Of a DNA stretch of 64,000 bases, positions 30,001-40,826 are shown piece after piece; position 1 is the stretch's first letter, and the number at the start of each line of letters is the position of its first letter. The position numbers were made by a program, and so were the translations under genes. The notes under the pieces are model-generated. The model had not been told where the DNA came from, ran no database searches, and was given only the letters and a program-made list of their open reading frames with translations. The DNA comes from Oscheius tipulae. Its lineage: Eukaryota > Nematoda > Chromadorea > Rhabditida > Rhabditidae. The stretch covers positions 4,402,001 to 4,466,000 of the forward strand of contig JASJZH010000003.1 of assembly GCA_037178975.1 (NCBI GenBank), in the 5' to 3' direction.

Positions 30001-33000
30001 GAAGATGTCGGAATATATCCTTTCTCGCCTTTCCCTGCGAAAATATCGAGAGAAAAGGTCAGAGGCGGTTGTTCTTTCGCAGTGGGGACCGTCGTGGACG
30101 ACCAGGTCATCATGGCCAAAAAGGCTATCTGTAAATACAAATTTGTAATGAATTCTTCGGAACTCACAGGGAAGATGAGCTGAGGAATGAACTGAGACCA
30201 CTTTCTCGAGAAGAAAATGATTCTTTTACCGAACATGGCAACAACATGCGAAATATAGTATCGCCATCCGGTAAGTTGTCGGGTCATTCGGAGTTCTGAA
30301 AGAGTCTCCAAAAAGTTAAAAGACTTACTTACTGGTCAAATCATGGTTTCCGTTCTGGAGGTTTGCCTCCACGCCTGATCTATGCCTCAGACTGATCTCT
30401 TCTCCATGCTCTTTCAGTTGATACTTCTCCTCCGCTATGTCTCCAACTTTGAGAAAAACTTCCTCCATCGTGGTAATTGACAATCCAAACGAGCTGATAC
30501 CCAGCCTAGTCTGATTTTCTTCTAACTCTTTGAACATCTTCGGAAATCTGAAGTTCATTTTTTGAGATCTGCATGATACTTCTTACACTGGTCTGTGAGT
30601 ATAAGACAGGGTGAAAGTTCCTTCTTGTCCCACGATCGATTCCATGTGAGCGTCAGGAGCAAAACCACGAATTAGATCATATGTGCCATTCACATCAGCA
30701 GGATTGGAGGAATCTATGGCTGGATTGCCATAGACTACGGTCAAGTGATATCCAGAGCCTTGAATCAACGTTGAACCAAATTTTTAAAGAATAACCAACC
30801 GTATTGACCCTTCAAGAACATACCGCTTCCAGCACACTGTAGCTGTCCGTGGGCAAGAATTGCGATTCGATCTCCAAGAATATCTGCTTCTTCCATAAAA
30901 TGAGTGGTCAACAGGATTGTTCTTTTGCTCTTTTCAGCTTGTAGAAGCGTCCACGTCTCATGCCTTGCGCCAGGATCCATTCCACTTGTAGGTTCATCTA
31001 ACATGACTATCTAAAAACATATTTATGATATCTCTCAATCAACACCCACTTCCGAACCCCCAATAAGAGCAATTGCCAGAGATAGTTTTCTCTTTTGTCC
31101 GCCTGATAATTGACCACTTCGACAGTGAGCTTTGAATTCCACATTTAGACGAGTAAGGATATCCATAGCCTCCTTGGGACACCATGTTCGTCCCTTGAGC
31201 TTGCAGAAAAACTCCAAATGCTCAAATACTGTGAGTGACGAGAACAGAGTGTTGTACTGAGGACAGAGACCCATCTTCTTTCTGATGGCCGGAAGAGAAT
31301 TTCGAATGTCATAGTCATCGATGTAGGCAGTTCCGGAAGACGGTCCACTGACTCCAGTCAGCATACTGAATGTCGTACTCTTTCCAGCTCCGTTGTGACC
31401 TGCAAAATGTCATTTCTTTACCCATTGTAACGTACCCAAAAGAGCGGTGATCTGTCCCTCATAAAGTCTCAAGTTGAGTCTGTCCACGGCCTTTTTTTCG
31501 CTATTACTTCCAAAGTTGCAGTCGAAACATTTTTTGAACACAGACGTGCCATAGGTTTTGCAGAGATTGACTATGTTCACTGTCACCTAAACTTTTTTCA
31601 ATTAGGAACTGATGAACTCCACACCCTCAAATCAGTAGGTTCGGCCTCGATTTTCGCAAATCCTTCCTCAGAAAGTATGCGACCGGAAAGCATCTGTTCC
31701 TCGAACGGAGTTCTCTTGGCAGTGCTGTGAGGGAACCAATAGGAGGGCTATAAAGTTGTATTCTTAGAAATGAAAGAACTTACCAGAAGGAAAAAGTATG
31801 GTTTCTGACTGACTCCCTCGCCGCCTGGATTGACTGCCTCGACGTAAAAGGTAAATATCATCAACAGTATGCCGTCGACGATTAGCATGATAAAACAATG
31901 TCCGAGTGTCAGTTTCTGGTCCGGAGATGTCCTTGCGAAAAGCTTGTTCCAATGAATTCCATTAGATTGAGTTTCGTACTGAGCAATTAGATCCAATCCA
32001 AAGGCCAAAGCGATATCCGGATTGACACAGTTTACCTAAACAGTTAAGAAGAATCAATATTTACCCATTATATCTTACCATTCGGATCCCAAAAGAAAAT
32101 GGCTGTTGGAAGTCGAGTCCATTGAAGTACGCATACCAGAAATTATACATGTGAGCGCTGACCGGCTAGGCCGGTTCAAACCGGTCCAGTTTTTTTTTTG
32201 CGACGGTTTAAAAAAATTCAGTACGCCTTTTTAAATTTTTTTTTGAACATAGAAATATGCCCTATTTAGAGCTAGGTACAAAAAGAAACAGAAAAACAGG
32301 AAACTCCAGGATAAAAAATGAAGCAAGAGGGGATTTTGCGAGATTTTCACAAAATATGTTCAGTAACAAAAAAATCAAGAAAAAAGACGTACTGAATTTT
32401 TTTTAGCACGCCGCAAAAAAATGGACCGGTTTGAACCGGCCTAGCCGGTCTGCGCGCACTTGCATACCAGAAATACAACAGCATCCATCCTATTGTACCC
32501 ACTAGATTTAGTTCAGTTTTTCGTATTCGGGCAACTCACTTAGAACTCCTGCTGTTCCAGACTGGGTGAACGTGGAAACGGCAAAGGCGAAATACAGCAC
32601 ATTATACGCGTACAGTAGGAAAAAGACGAAAATGACTGTGGCGTCTGACTTTGGAGTCACAATGTGCATTAGGACTGTTATCACGATGACAGAAACTATA
32701 AGTTTGATGTAGTTGGAGATGAAGTAGCCGACCCAATGAACCCATTGGGACAGACCCATCACACGCATGTACTCCTAGAAAGGGTTTGATGAGCACTGAG
32801 AAATCCCACCTTGAGCCTGTTCTCCTTCTCCATGACAATACTTCGAACAATATAAATGACACTTGTCATGAAGGAAAATATCGCGACGATCGGTGTAAAT
32901 CTGTGATTTGAGCTTCTAAAAATGATCTTGAGCTAACTCACAAAGCTCCGACTTCGATGATTTCGTTCCGATAAGCTGGAAAGGGAAATCTCCCCACCTA

Positions 33001-34319
33001 GAAATTGCTTATTGAACAGTAAAAGAAGTAAATCACCAGTAGATCCAAGTTGAGAGCGTCTGTTCCATTCTTCTCCGGCTGGAACCAGTCCTTGATTCCG
33101 ATATCAACGGCCCTCTGTATTGTCATGAACCCTTCCTTCCAATATCCTGTTATGGATTGAACGGCTTCCAAAAGGAGAAAATACCTGGATAGCCTCCGTC
33201 AGACTGCGTCGGATTGATCGGACCACTGACCAATTGAATGTTGAACAGTTGTGTTGTGTCCCAGGGGGCATATGTTTGGAAGGTCTGTGATTCATAACTT
33301 GCTGAGCTATCTTAGGAAAGCTTACAATGAGTCTTCTATCCGTATTCGAGAGTCTGATAGTGTATTTGAGGTCGGTGGCTGTTTGGAGATTGTGAGCAAT
33401 GTCGTCCGAAAAAACAATACCCGCTACAATTATCATCGATACAAAAAAACGAAAGTAATCCAACCAAGCAATGGATTTCCACACTGACTGCCAAACTTCT
33501 GGACCATATAGTTCACCATTTCAGTCTCCGTTTCGAACGCTTAACATGTCTTCTTCTAAAAAGATAATTTGCCTCACCAGTAACATTGCTGACCATGTCC
33601 AAAGTGAGATCGGTAAGATTGGAAGAGATGCTGAAATTGCGATACTTCAGTAGAGTGTCCATAAGAGCCGGATGAAGAATGTTGTTCTGGGAGTACCTTT
33701 TCTGTAAATCAGTTGTGCTATTTGTCGAAGTGTTTACACCTGGACTGTTTCCATGATTTTGTTAGTGATAGGTGTATTCGGTGCGTAGACGAGATCCAGT
33801 CCGATGACGTAGTGATGAGGATCAGCCAGTTTAGTCAAGTTCAGAAATTGGCAAGTCAATGGTTTTCCCGTAATAAATTGCGTAAAGTCCAACATCGCAC
33901 TCTATAAATTTCATGATTGTGGCTTCTTTTTCTTATCAGGAAAAGTCGAGACAGCTACCGAGTTGTTTCGGAGTGAAGACCAAAACTCACAGTGGGTTTG
34001 CTCGCGTTTGTTGGCATTATAATGTCGTAAGAAGACCCCATTACAGGCCAAGGCTGATACCACGTAGTGTTGTGGCTCTTCTCGAACGTTCCTCGCAGCT
34101 GAATCAATAAAGATCAAATGCGAAAGAAGAAGAAGTTACCCCTATCATGAGCCCGAAACTGATTCCGACGAGGAAGAGCGGTACAAAAAACTCCATGAGC
34201 GTGAACCATGGTGACCGAATCTGCTCTGTTAACGTAGAAAATTTTGTAACATAGACAAGTAAAAGCTTACGAAGAAAGTTCTTCCACAGTAGTAGACGGA
34301 GCTGGGTTACGGCTCCCAT
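27032..34319 (-). CDS. ABCA-subfamily full transporter (CED-7/ABCA1-like)
   Basis: Full-size ABC lipid exporter of the plasma or organelle membrane; CED-7, the C. elegans relative, acts in engulfment of apoptotic cells. Many exons run on the minus strand. The start [16 protein letters not shown] (34319) matches the family's [10 protein letters not shown] opening. After the first extracellular domain and membrane segments comes the first nucleotide-binding domain: Walker [12 protein letters not shown] (about 31.4 kb), signature [12 protein letters not shown] (31.1 kb) and Walker [13 protein letters not shown] (31.0 kb). The second half repeats this: [15 protein letters not shown] (28.06 kb), [11 protein letters not shown] (27.74 kb) and [13 protein letters not shown] (27.67 kb). 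The C-terminal [14 protein letters not shown] block is typical of ABCA proteins; the stop is at 27032. One membrane-segment exon is interrupted at 32.14-32.46 kb by an inverted-repeat element; unless that is spliced out the reading frame is altered. Confidence 0.93.
28640..28765 (+). ncRNA. Candidate small RNA gene in an ABCA intron (weak)
   Basis: This ABCA intron (about 213 nt) is longer than its neighbours. On the opposite strand it holds a hairpin ACTCCG...CGGAGT, a strong TATA box (CGTATATAAGAC, about 28664-28675), and then a segment with nested pairing (ACCAC...GTGGT around GCGAG...CTCGC) ending in GTTTGTTTTTCC, a T run like an RNA polymerase III terminator. That order would suit a snRNA-type polymerase III gene. 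I recognise no known RNA family, so this is a candidate only. Confidence 0.2.
32144..32461. mobile_element. Inverted-repeat (MITE-like) insertion in an ABCA coding exon
   Basis: Arms of about 70 bp are inverted copies: the left begins GTGAGCGCTGACCGGCTAGG and the right ends CCGGTCTGCGCGCACT, each followed inward by CCGGTTCAAACCGGTCCA, a T tract, GCG-CG and TTCAGTACG. The centre is AT rich and non-coding. The 13-bp host sequence GCATACCAGAAAT occurs on both sides (32131-32143 and 32462-32474), consistent with a duplicated target. On the gene strand that sequence encodes part of FWYA, so the residues either side ([10 protein letters not shown] and [10 protein letters not shown]) are continuous once the element and one copy of the repeat are removed. 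Confidence 0.85.
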
Positions 34320-37204
34320 AAATTGACAGAATACCCGGCGTGAATGGACCCTGAATCAGACTGATTGGAAAGAAGAGGCCGCCTCCAGCTGCTGCTGATA
34401 AAAGACAGAACTAGCGACTACGACCAGAACAATGGTTCAGTGTCATCATCAATTATGGGAAGAGGAGAGTGCAAAAGATTTCTGTTTATTCGACTCATAT
34501 TTTTTAGTTAATAAACTATGTGTAGGAAGGAAAACTCAAGAAGAACTTTAGTTTGTGTACTCTACTCCTTACCTACTAGCAATTCCTGTGATATCATTTT
34601 GCTTAGCTTTCTACACCAACGACAAATAGCGACGGTGATTGATTCCAACTTCAAACGGAGGAAAGAGAGACGAGCTCAATTTCGGTAGGGAAATTGAGAA
34701 TGTGTCGCAACAGAGTGCGTCGTGATCTCGTCAGATATTTCTCTGTCTTCTGCCGTTTGCTGATAAGAATTGTGGTTTATCGCTCTTCAATTCAAAAGAA
34801 CAAATCGGTTGGTTTTGAATGGAAAGAGGTTCAAACCACAGGTAAACAGAATGAGACGAATCTTTGAAGAACTGTTCTCTTGAAAGCTTGATGAATAAGC
34901 TACGTCGAACCGTGATGAGCATGAACAAGCACTGTGATTCAAAAAAGATCAAGTCTTTCGTTGGAAGAAGAAAAAGTGAATAGCTAACAATAAGTATAGA
35001 CTTAAGAACGGGAAGGGTTTAGAACGCGGAACACGGAAAAGGTAGATGTCAGAGCTCAGACGGGTCTCTCGGCAAACAAACGCTTCGCTGACCGTCAACT
35101 CTCACACTCGGCGGTCAGCTTTACTTACCTAACAGCTTGAAAATGTGTCTAATTTCAATTCAGAAGATATTGTTGAAGACTACTCGATGGGAGACAAGAA
35201 TATATACCAGTCGCCAATACAACATGTTATCAGTCGCAGAGGCTCCTTGGAAAGCGACTTTTTCTTAATGCTCTTTCCGCAATTTGAACCGTTCGAGTTT
35301 TTTTCGCACTCGGCTTCTCAACTCTAGGATGATATGACACTTGCTAAAAGTCCACAAACATTAATTTGTCAAGTGGTACCCGGCATAATGCTTGACATGC
35401 GTAACAGACAGCAAATGTAGATTGTAAAAGTAAGATTTTACTCAGTGATTAAGTCATCATAAAAAATTGATTACAAACTTGCATAACGCTCCTCTCCAGG
35501 ATAGTCCAATACGCCAACTAACCTTGTCATCAATCCTTGTTATTGTTCCAGCCATAAAGAAATGGGGAGGACACTTTACCACCGCGTTTTTGGAATTCAA
35601 CACTTTACTTCCGCAGGCGGTAAAGTAACTTGTTTGATTGGTGAACTCCCCACAAACCTTTTTGCAAAAAGCAGTCGTTTGTGGTGTTGCCACAATAGTA
35701 TGAACACCAGCCGTCCTACGGCTTCGCCTTTTATTTGCCTTTAGTTTGGATTGGCGGGTGCGCCGCTTCGTAGTAACAAAAGGCTACCAGTGACTTCATT
35801 GGGACAAAAAACTCTACCGAACATCGTCAGGAACGGACAGAACAAGGAACATAGAAAAATCCTAACGGAATGCAACCAGAACCCAACAAACCTAGCATAG
35901 CCTAGAACTATCAAAACATAAGATGCGACAGCATACAGGGCTCTTACGTCTGCAGCCATGAAAAATCGCAACAAAGAAACAAGTGTCGACCAGCCTCCTA
36001 GAATCTTCTGACATCCTCACGTTTTCTAGACGTTATGTATAGCTTCCGTAAATTCAGGCGGATCCAGTCTCCTGTAAACTTCGAATAACAACCAAATTGA
36101 AAACGTATCTCAACTAATGTCAACTTCTACCTTCCAAAGTATTTGGACGCAGGATCAGAGCCAGGAAGACTGACTGACCACATCCGGAGAGGTGGGGAGT
36201 TCTTGGAGTGTTCCGGAAGTAATAAAATTCAGTAATTGCCTCAGTATTTGTGTTACTTTGTAACATTTAACTACGGTATTCAAACACTGAATTAGTTCTT
36301 TTAAAACACAGTTACTATTCAGTCACACTTTCTTTCTGGCTCTGATCCACTAATTTTACCATTTTAGTTGACTTGCAGAGAAGGTGTGCCATGTAGCATC
36401 AAAGTACCGAGTCCAATACCAGAAACGCGGGGGTAAAGTCAATCATCCTAAAGTATACAAATCCAATATAACGTGTCTGGCGTCACCGGATTCATTACCC
36501 GTTTTTTCATGTCGTTCGCCTACATTACCAGACACCAAGTTGTTTCAGAGTGTCTTTTTGATGAAAACAGCCACACAGAGGAAGAGACATCCTTGTCTGC
36601 GTAACTGGTTTGTCTTTCTTTACGTAACGGGCCAAGGAGATATCTATGTGTGGCAACGAGATAAATCGGTCACAGTGGGGAGGAAATCTTTCTGATCTGG
36701 AGAAAGTGTCGCTAGGTTTCAGGATAAGAAATTTACATTTTAATCACAGTTTACAGTCAGCAAGGTTCGTTTCGTTTATCGAAGTAACCTGTATCCAACA
36801 GAACTATAGATCGACGTAATAGCAAATCATCAACTCGAGATGCCATGACTTGAACCAGGTGAGGCTCCCAATGCTGTCAGCTTTTTGAAAAACAGGCAGG
36901 CGACGCACATGGAAGAAGACATCTTTCGATAGAGCTGTTATAGTCATGGAAATTGGCAGTATTCCATAAGAACATTCTCGAGTTAGGTCACCAGTTTGCC
37001 AGCCATGTCAGCTGATAAGTCTTTTCAATCTTCCAACTGTCCAGTGGCTAACCCGCCAGAGACGGGTAGTCCGCGCCAGTCGACAGATCCAGTTCCCGCT
37101 ACTAGTATTTAAGAGATAAAAGCAGTCATTCGTCTCAGACCCAGATGCCGTCTTGCTCCTTCTCTCTTTTCCCTCGATTCTAATAACTATCCCGATTTTA
37201 GGGT
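34320..37204. other. Spacer between ABCA and the ground-like gene
   Basis: About 2.9 kb without a recognisable gene. It holds a family B repeat copy around 35.70-35.83 kb and, at its right end, a TATA-like TATTTAAG (about 37106) about 100 nt before the ground-like start codon. Small open frames on both strands have no support. Confidence 0.45.
35700..35830. repeat. Interspersed repeat copy (family B)
   Basis: It contains ACCAGCCGTCCT, GGCGGGTGCGCCGCTTCGTAG, TAACAAAAGGCTACCAG and TTCATTGGGACAAAA, in the same order as the copy at 15.29-15.38 kb. Confidence 0.7.
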
Positions 37205-39322
37205 ATGACGTACCTCAGCCTATTTGCGGTACTTTTAGTCGCGGCAGTCCCGCTTGAGGCATTCCTCTTCCCAAGTGGAGGAGGAGGTGGCTGTGGAGGA
37301 GGCTGTAAGTTTTGTAACGGCAAAATACTTCAACTCCAATGTGACCTCGAATAAATATATTTTAGGCGGCGGTGGCTGCGGCGGTGGAGGAGGAGGTAAG
37401 ATACCGTTATGTTCTAATGAATATTATGGTTTTAGGTTGTGCTCCACCTCCCCTTCCCCCACCTCCCGCTCCTTGCGGTGGCGGATGCGGCGGATGTGGA
37501 GGAGGCGGCGGTGGCTGCGGAGGAGGTTGCGGAGGTGGATGTGGAGGAGGAGGTTCGTTTCTATTTGACAGAGCTCAAGGCAGTTTTTCAGGCGGATGTG
37601 CCGCTCCGCCCCCAGCACCTTGCGGAGGAGGTTTGTTGGTCTTATGCAAGATTCAATGAACTTTTGAAGGTGGTTGCGGCGGAGGCTGTGGTGGAGGAGG
37701 AGGCGGTGGTTGCGGCGGAGGCTGTGGTGGAGGAGGTGGCGGTGGCTGCGGAGGAGGCGGAGGTATCTCAGTTTTGCAGAATGATGCTAAAATACTTATT
37801 GTTAGGAGGTGGATACGCGGTTGCCGCTCCCGCTCCAATCGGAGGTGGAGGATATGCCGTGGCTCCGTCGGCCCCGATTGGAGGTGGCTGTGGAGGAGGC
37901 GGAGGTTTGTCACTACGACAAGAGAAATACAAAGTTTAGGTGGAGGCTACGCTGCCCCCCCTCCACCTCCCCCCGCTTCTTTCGGCGGATCTAGCGGTGG
38001 TTACGCTCAGCCCGGAGGAGGAGGAGGATACTCTGCTCGTGAGTTGTCATACTCGAGTTAACTCTATTCTACATTTCAGCCGCTGGAGGTGGAGGAGGCT
38101 ATGCTCAGGCCGCTCCGGCCCCATCTTTCGGAGGTGGAGGAGGAGGAGGATACGCTGCTCCACAAGGTGGCGGAGGAGGCTATGCCGCTCCTCAACAGTC
38201 TTTCGGAGGTGCTCAGGGAGGCGGTTACGCTGCTCCAGCTCAAGTCCAAGCCCCTGCTCCGAGCTTCGGCGGTGCTTCTCAGGGTGGCTCCTACGCTCAA
38301 CAAGGTGGGGCTGGAGGCGCGTACGCCCAAGGTAGATAAACTAATAGTGTCTTCTGTAGCTTTTGAGACTAATAAATATTCGTGTCGCATGGCTTTAGTT
38401 TTTGGTTACGGACAGACAGAGGTTGCCTATTTCAGGAGGACCTGCTCCTGCAGCTCCCCCACCACCACCGCCGCCTCCCGCTCCGGCTCCGGCACCTGCG
38501 CCTAGCTTCCAGCCCGAGCCAGCCCCGGCACCTGCCCCAGCAGCTCAAGAATACAGTGTAAGTTGTCATTCCGCTCCTAGACTATGAGTCTGAAGGCTCC
38601 TTCTGCATCCTCAGCTCCGGCTCCGGCTCCTGCCGCGCCAATCCAATCTAGCAGCGGTGGTGAATATCAACAAGGAGGTTCTGCTGGTGGAGCCAGCTCT
38701 GGCGGCGGAGGTGGATACGACCAAGGAAGCAGTGGTGGGTCTGCAGCAGTCGAAAGTGCACCCAGCTCGCCTGGAGGTGGCTACGAACAAGGCGGATCAA
38801 GTGCAGGAGGTGCTCCCTCAGCTGGAGGAGCATCTGGTGGTTATGAACAGGGCGGACAAGCAGCTCCGACTGCTCCGGCTGCTGCTGGGGGTGGAGGAAA
38901 CTACGACCAGGCTCAATCTCAGTCATCTGCTGGAACAGGAACATACAGAGACGAGGAGGGACAGGAATACGAGAGTGCACAGTTCCGTCATCGCCGTTTC
39001 TCCAAGGGCGTGTTGGACAAAGAATGTAACTCTCTACGTCTGCGAAAAATAATTAGACAGGTGAGTAAGTCAAGCTAAAGGAAACGAGAGTTTCTAGTCA
39101 ATGACCCTCGACCCTGAGAGCTCAATGACCAAGGTTTCCGAGGGAGTTCAGGCCCGTCTCGCTGCCGGAGAATGGTCAGTTTGTAACGCAATTATAAGCA
39201 GTTCTTATTCCAGGTACGTTGCTTGTGGCAACGACGGAATCGAGCCTCTCGAAGGCGAGTCACGCGAGCATTGCCTCGTCGAAGCCGATGCCTTTGTCTG
39301 CTACGTCGTCAAGAAGGAGTAA
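37205..39322 (+). CDS. grl: Secreted glycine-rich protein with ground-like domain
   Basis: Extracellular nematode protein of the ground-like group, expected in cuticle or epithelial matrix. The start [20 protein letters not shown] is a signal peptide. Eleven or more short exons follow, many only 30-110 nt, with introns of about 34-45 nt. Nearly all early introns fall after the first base of a glycine codon (phase 1). They encode GGGCGGGC-type Gly/Cys repeats, then GGGYA/GGGGY repeats with Pro/Ala-rich spacers (APAPAP), then GGYEQGG repeats. The C-terminal 75 residues, from [10 protein letters not shown] to the stop, form the ground-like domain with its conserved Cys pattern (C-N-S, V-A-C-G, H-C-L-V, F-V-C-Y-V). 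The full protein is roughly 500 residues. A last intron follows a donor in GAATG|GTCAGT. The low-complexity part may vary between individuals. Confidence 0.88.
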
Positions 39323-39532
39323 CTCTTTCCTTCCTCTCAAAATATCTGTATACTTGTTGCCCAGTTTATTATAAACCCATATTATCTGTCAATTTAAAAG
39401 AGAACCGGACAATTTATAGGAAAAGCATAGAGATAAATCGATAGTTGGTGAGTACATATCGATACAGGTATATCATACGGAATACCACAGGGGTCGATAA
39501 AACAGGGTATATTGCGGGGAGAAAAGGTCTGA
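39323..39532. other. Short convergent spacer
   Basis: The ground-like gene (+) and the RBX1 gene (-) converge here, with 210 nt between stop codons. The 3' ends of both transcripts must lie in this spacer or overlap. Confidence 0.5.
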
Positions 39533-40621
39533 TTAGCGTCCGTACTTCTGGAATTCCCATTCGCGGTTGTCAAGAGGACAGACTTGACGAGTTTTTAGCC
39601 AGCGGGAGATACAGTGGAAGTGGAAAGCGTGGTTACAGTTTCCCCATGCCACAGTGCAGTCTTCCTTTGTGCCGGTTGCCTGAAGATTGATTGCATGCTC
39701 AGTTTTGAAGGAAACAATCCTACCTGACTGGCCTGACACTCGATACAGAGATCCATGATGTGATTGCGGCAGATGGCACAGTTATCAACCTGTATGTCCC
39801 AGGCCCAGAGAGCAACGGCGCTCCATTTCTTCACCTACAATCTTTAAAATATAAGGAGCTGCCGTCTCTATCCGTCCATCCGAAGCCTTTTGCGTTGCAC
39901 GAAAATGCGTACGCAGCGCCCAAAAAAAAGCTCGTCGATTTTCACTGTTATCGTGACTTTTTGGTCACGATAACAATCTTTCACGAAATTATCGGTTACT
40001 TTTCGGAAAATTACATCGTGGGGTACCAAAGCGAGCTGCTCGCCGGTTTCTAGGACAGGTTGCGAGGAATTTCAACTGAAATCCGAGAAAAAAAGGTTGG
40101 AAAATGTGAAGCATTGCAACACTTTACTTGTTTTATAACTATTCGCTACTCCTTGATTGCGATGTAGAGAGTTCAACTGATGTCTACCATAGCAGGGAGA
40201 GTAGCGCGATCAGATCAAAACTAACAACGGAGTCGGAGACCCATTGTAGGAGAGGAGGAATAGCGCTACAATATTTTATCGAATTGATCCAATTGGACCA
40301 GTGAGCGAGAACTTTTTATAGAGATGATTAAAAAAAAAGTCCGGAGAGGCTAAAAGTCGATTAACTGAAAGATGAGTCTGTCTACCACGTAAAAGCGTCA
40401 GTCAAGTACCTAACAAATTCTTTTCGATTGTCCTCAGATTTGACACTTCGACACTCCTAACTTTATCCAGAGTGACGTCACCAAACGTCGTAAACGGCTG
40501 GTACGAGAATATAAGACAAAAAAAAAGAGGAACAAACCTCAAAGCGTTTCTTCTCCTGGGAGTCTGCGGCAGTGTCCTCCACCTCCATCTTGACCTCGCC
40601 CTCCTCTTTGATGTTAGCCAT
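39533..40621 (-). CDS. rbx-1: RING-box protein RBX1 (ROC1)
   Basis: RING subunit of cullin-RING ubiquitin ligases that recruits the E2 enzyme. Three exons: 40538-40621 ([11 protein letters not shown]...KKRFE), then a block ending near 39735 ([34 protein letters not shown]), then the last exon ([39 protein letters not shown]). The RING-H2 zinc ligands are all present, and the C-terminus differs from the human protein by one residue. The acidic N-terminus is longer than in mammals. Intron 1 is 703 nt (39835-40537), far longer than the gene's other intron (about 47 nt), because it contains an interspersed element. The gene lies 205 bp downstream of FIP1 on the same strand, and GTTCAG, a possible trans-splice acceptor, precedes its ATG. 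Confidence 0.97.
39853..40485. repeat. Intron-resident repeat element, copy 1 (family C)
   Basis: It begins AAGGAGCTGCCGTCTCTATCCGTCC, continues CGAAAATGCGTACGCAGCG, and ends TTTGACACTTCGACACTCCTAACTTTATCC. The same ordered blocks, diverged, occur at 44.04-44.79 kb. It includes a perfect 11-bp hairpin GTTATCGTGAC/GTCACGATAAC (about 39946-39974). The whole copy lies inside RBX1 intron 1. No open frame is conserved between copies. Confidence 0.8.
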
Positions 40622-40826
40622 AGTTGCAGGACTGAACATGGGTCAATAAAGGCAAAGACATTGTAAAATAAATGGTGACGGTTGAAAGACCGGAAATATC
40701 AAAAACGAAACAGTTAGTACAGAATGTTTTAGTTAAACAAAATAATGGGGAATTGTAAATGATTTGAGGAAAAACAGGTCAACAAGTCCCGTAACAGATC
40801 TGGAATTTTGAGGAGATTGCGACAGC

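Noticed and set aside
37439-37939. 166-codon plus-strand frame rich in Glu/Ala/Val
   Set aside because: Shadow frame of the GGN repeats in the ground-like gene; it reads through the mini-introns.
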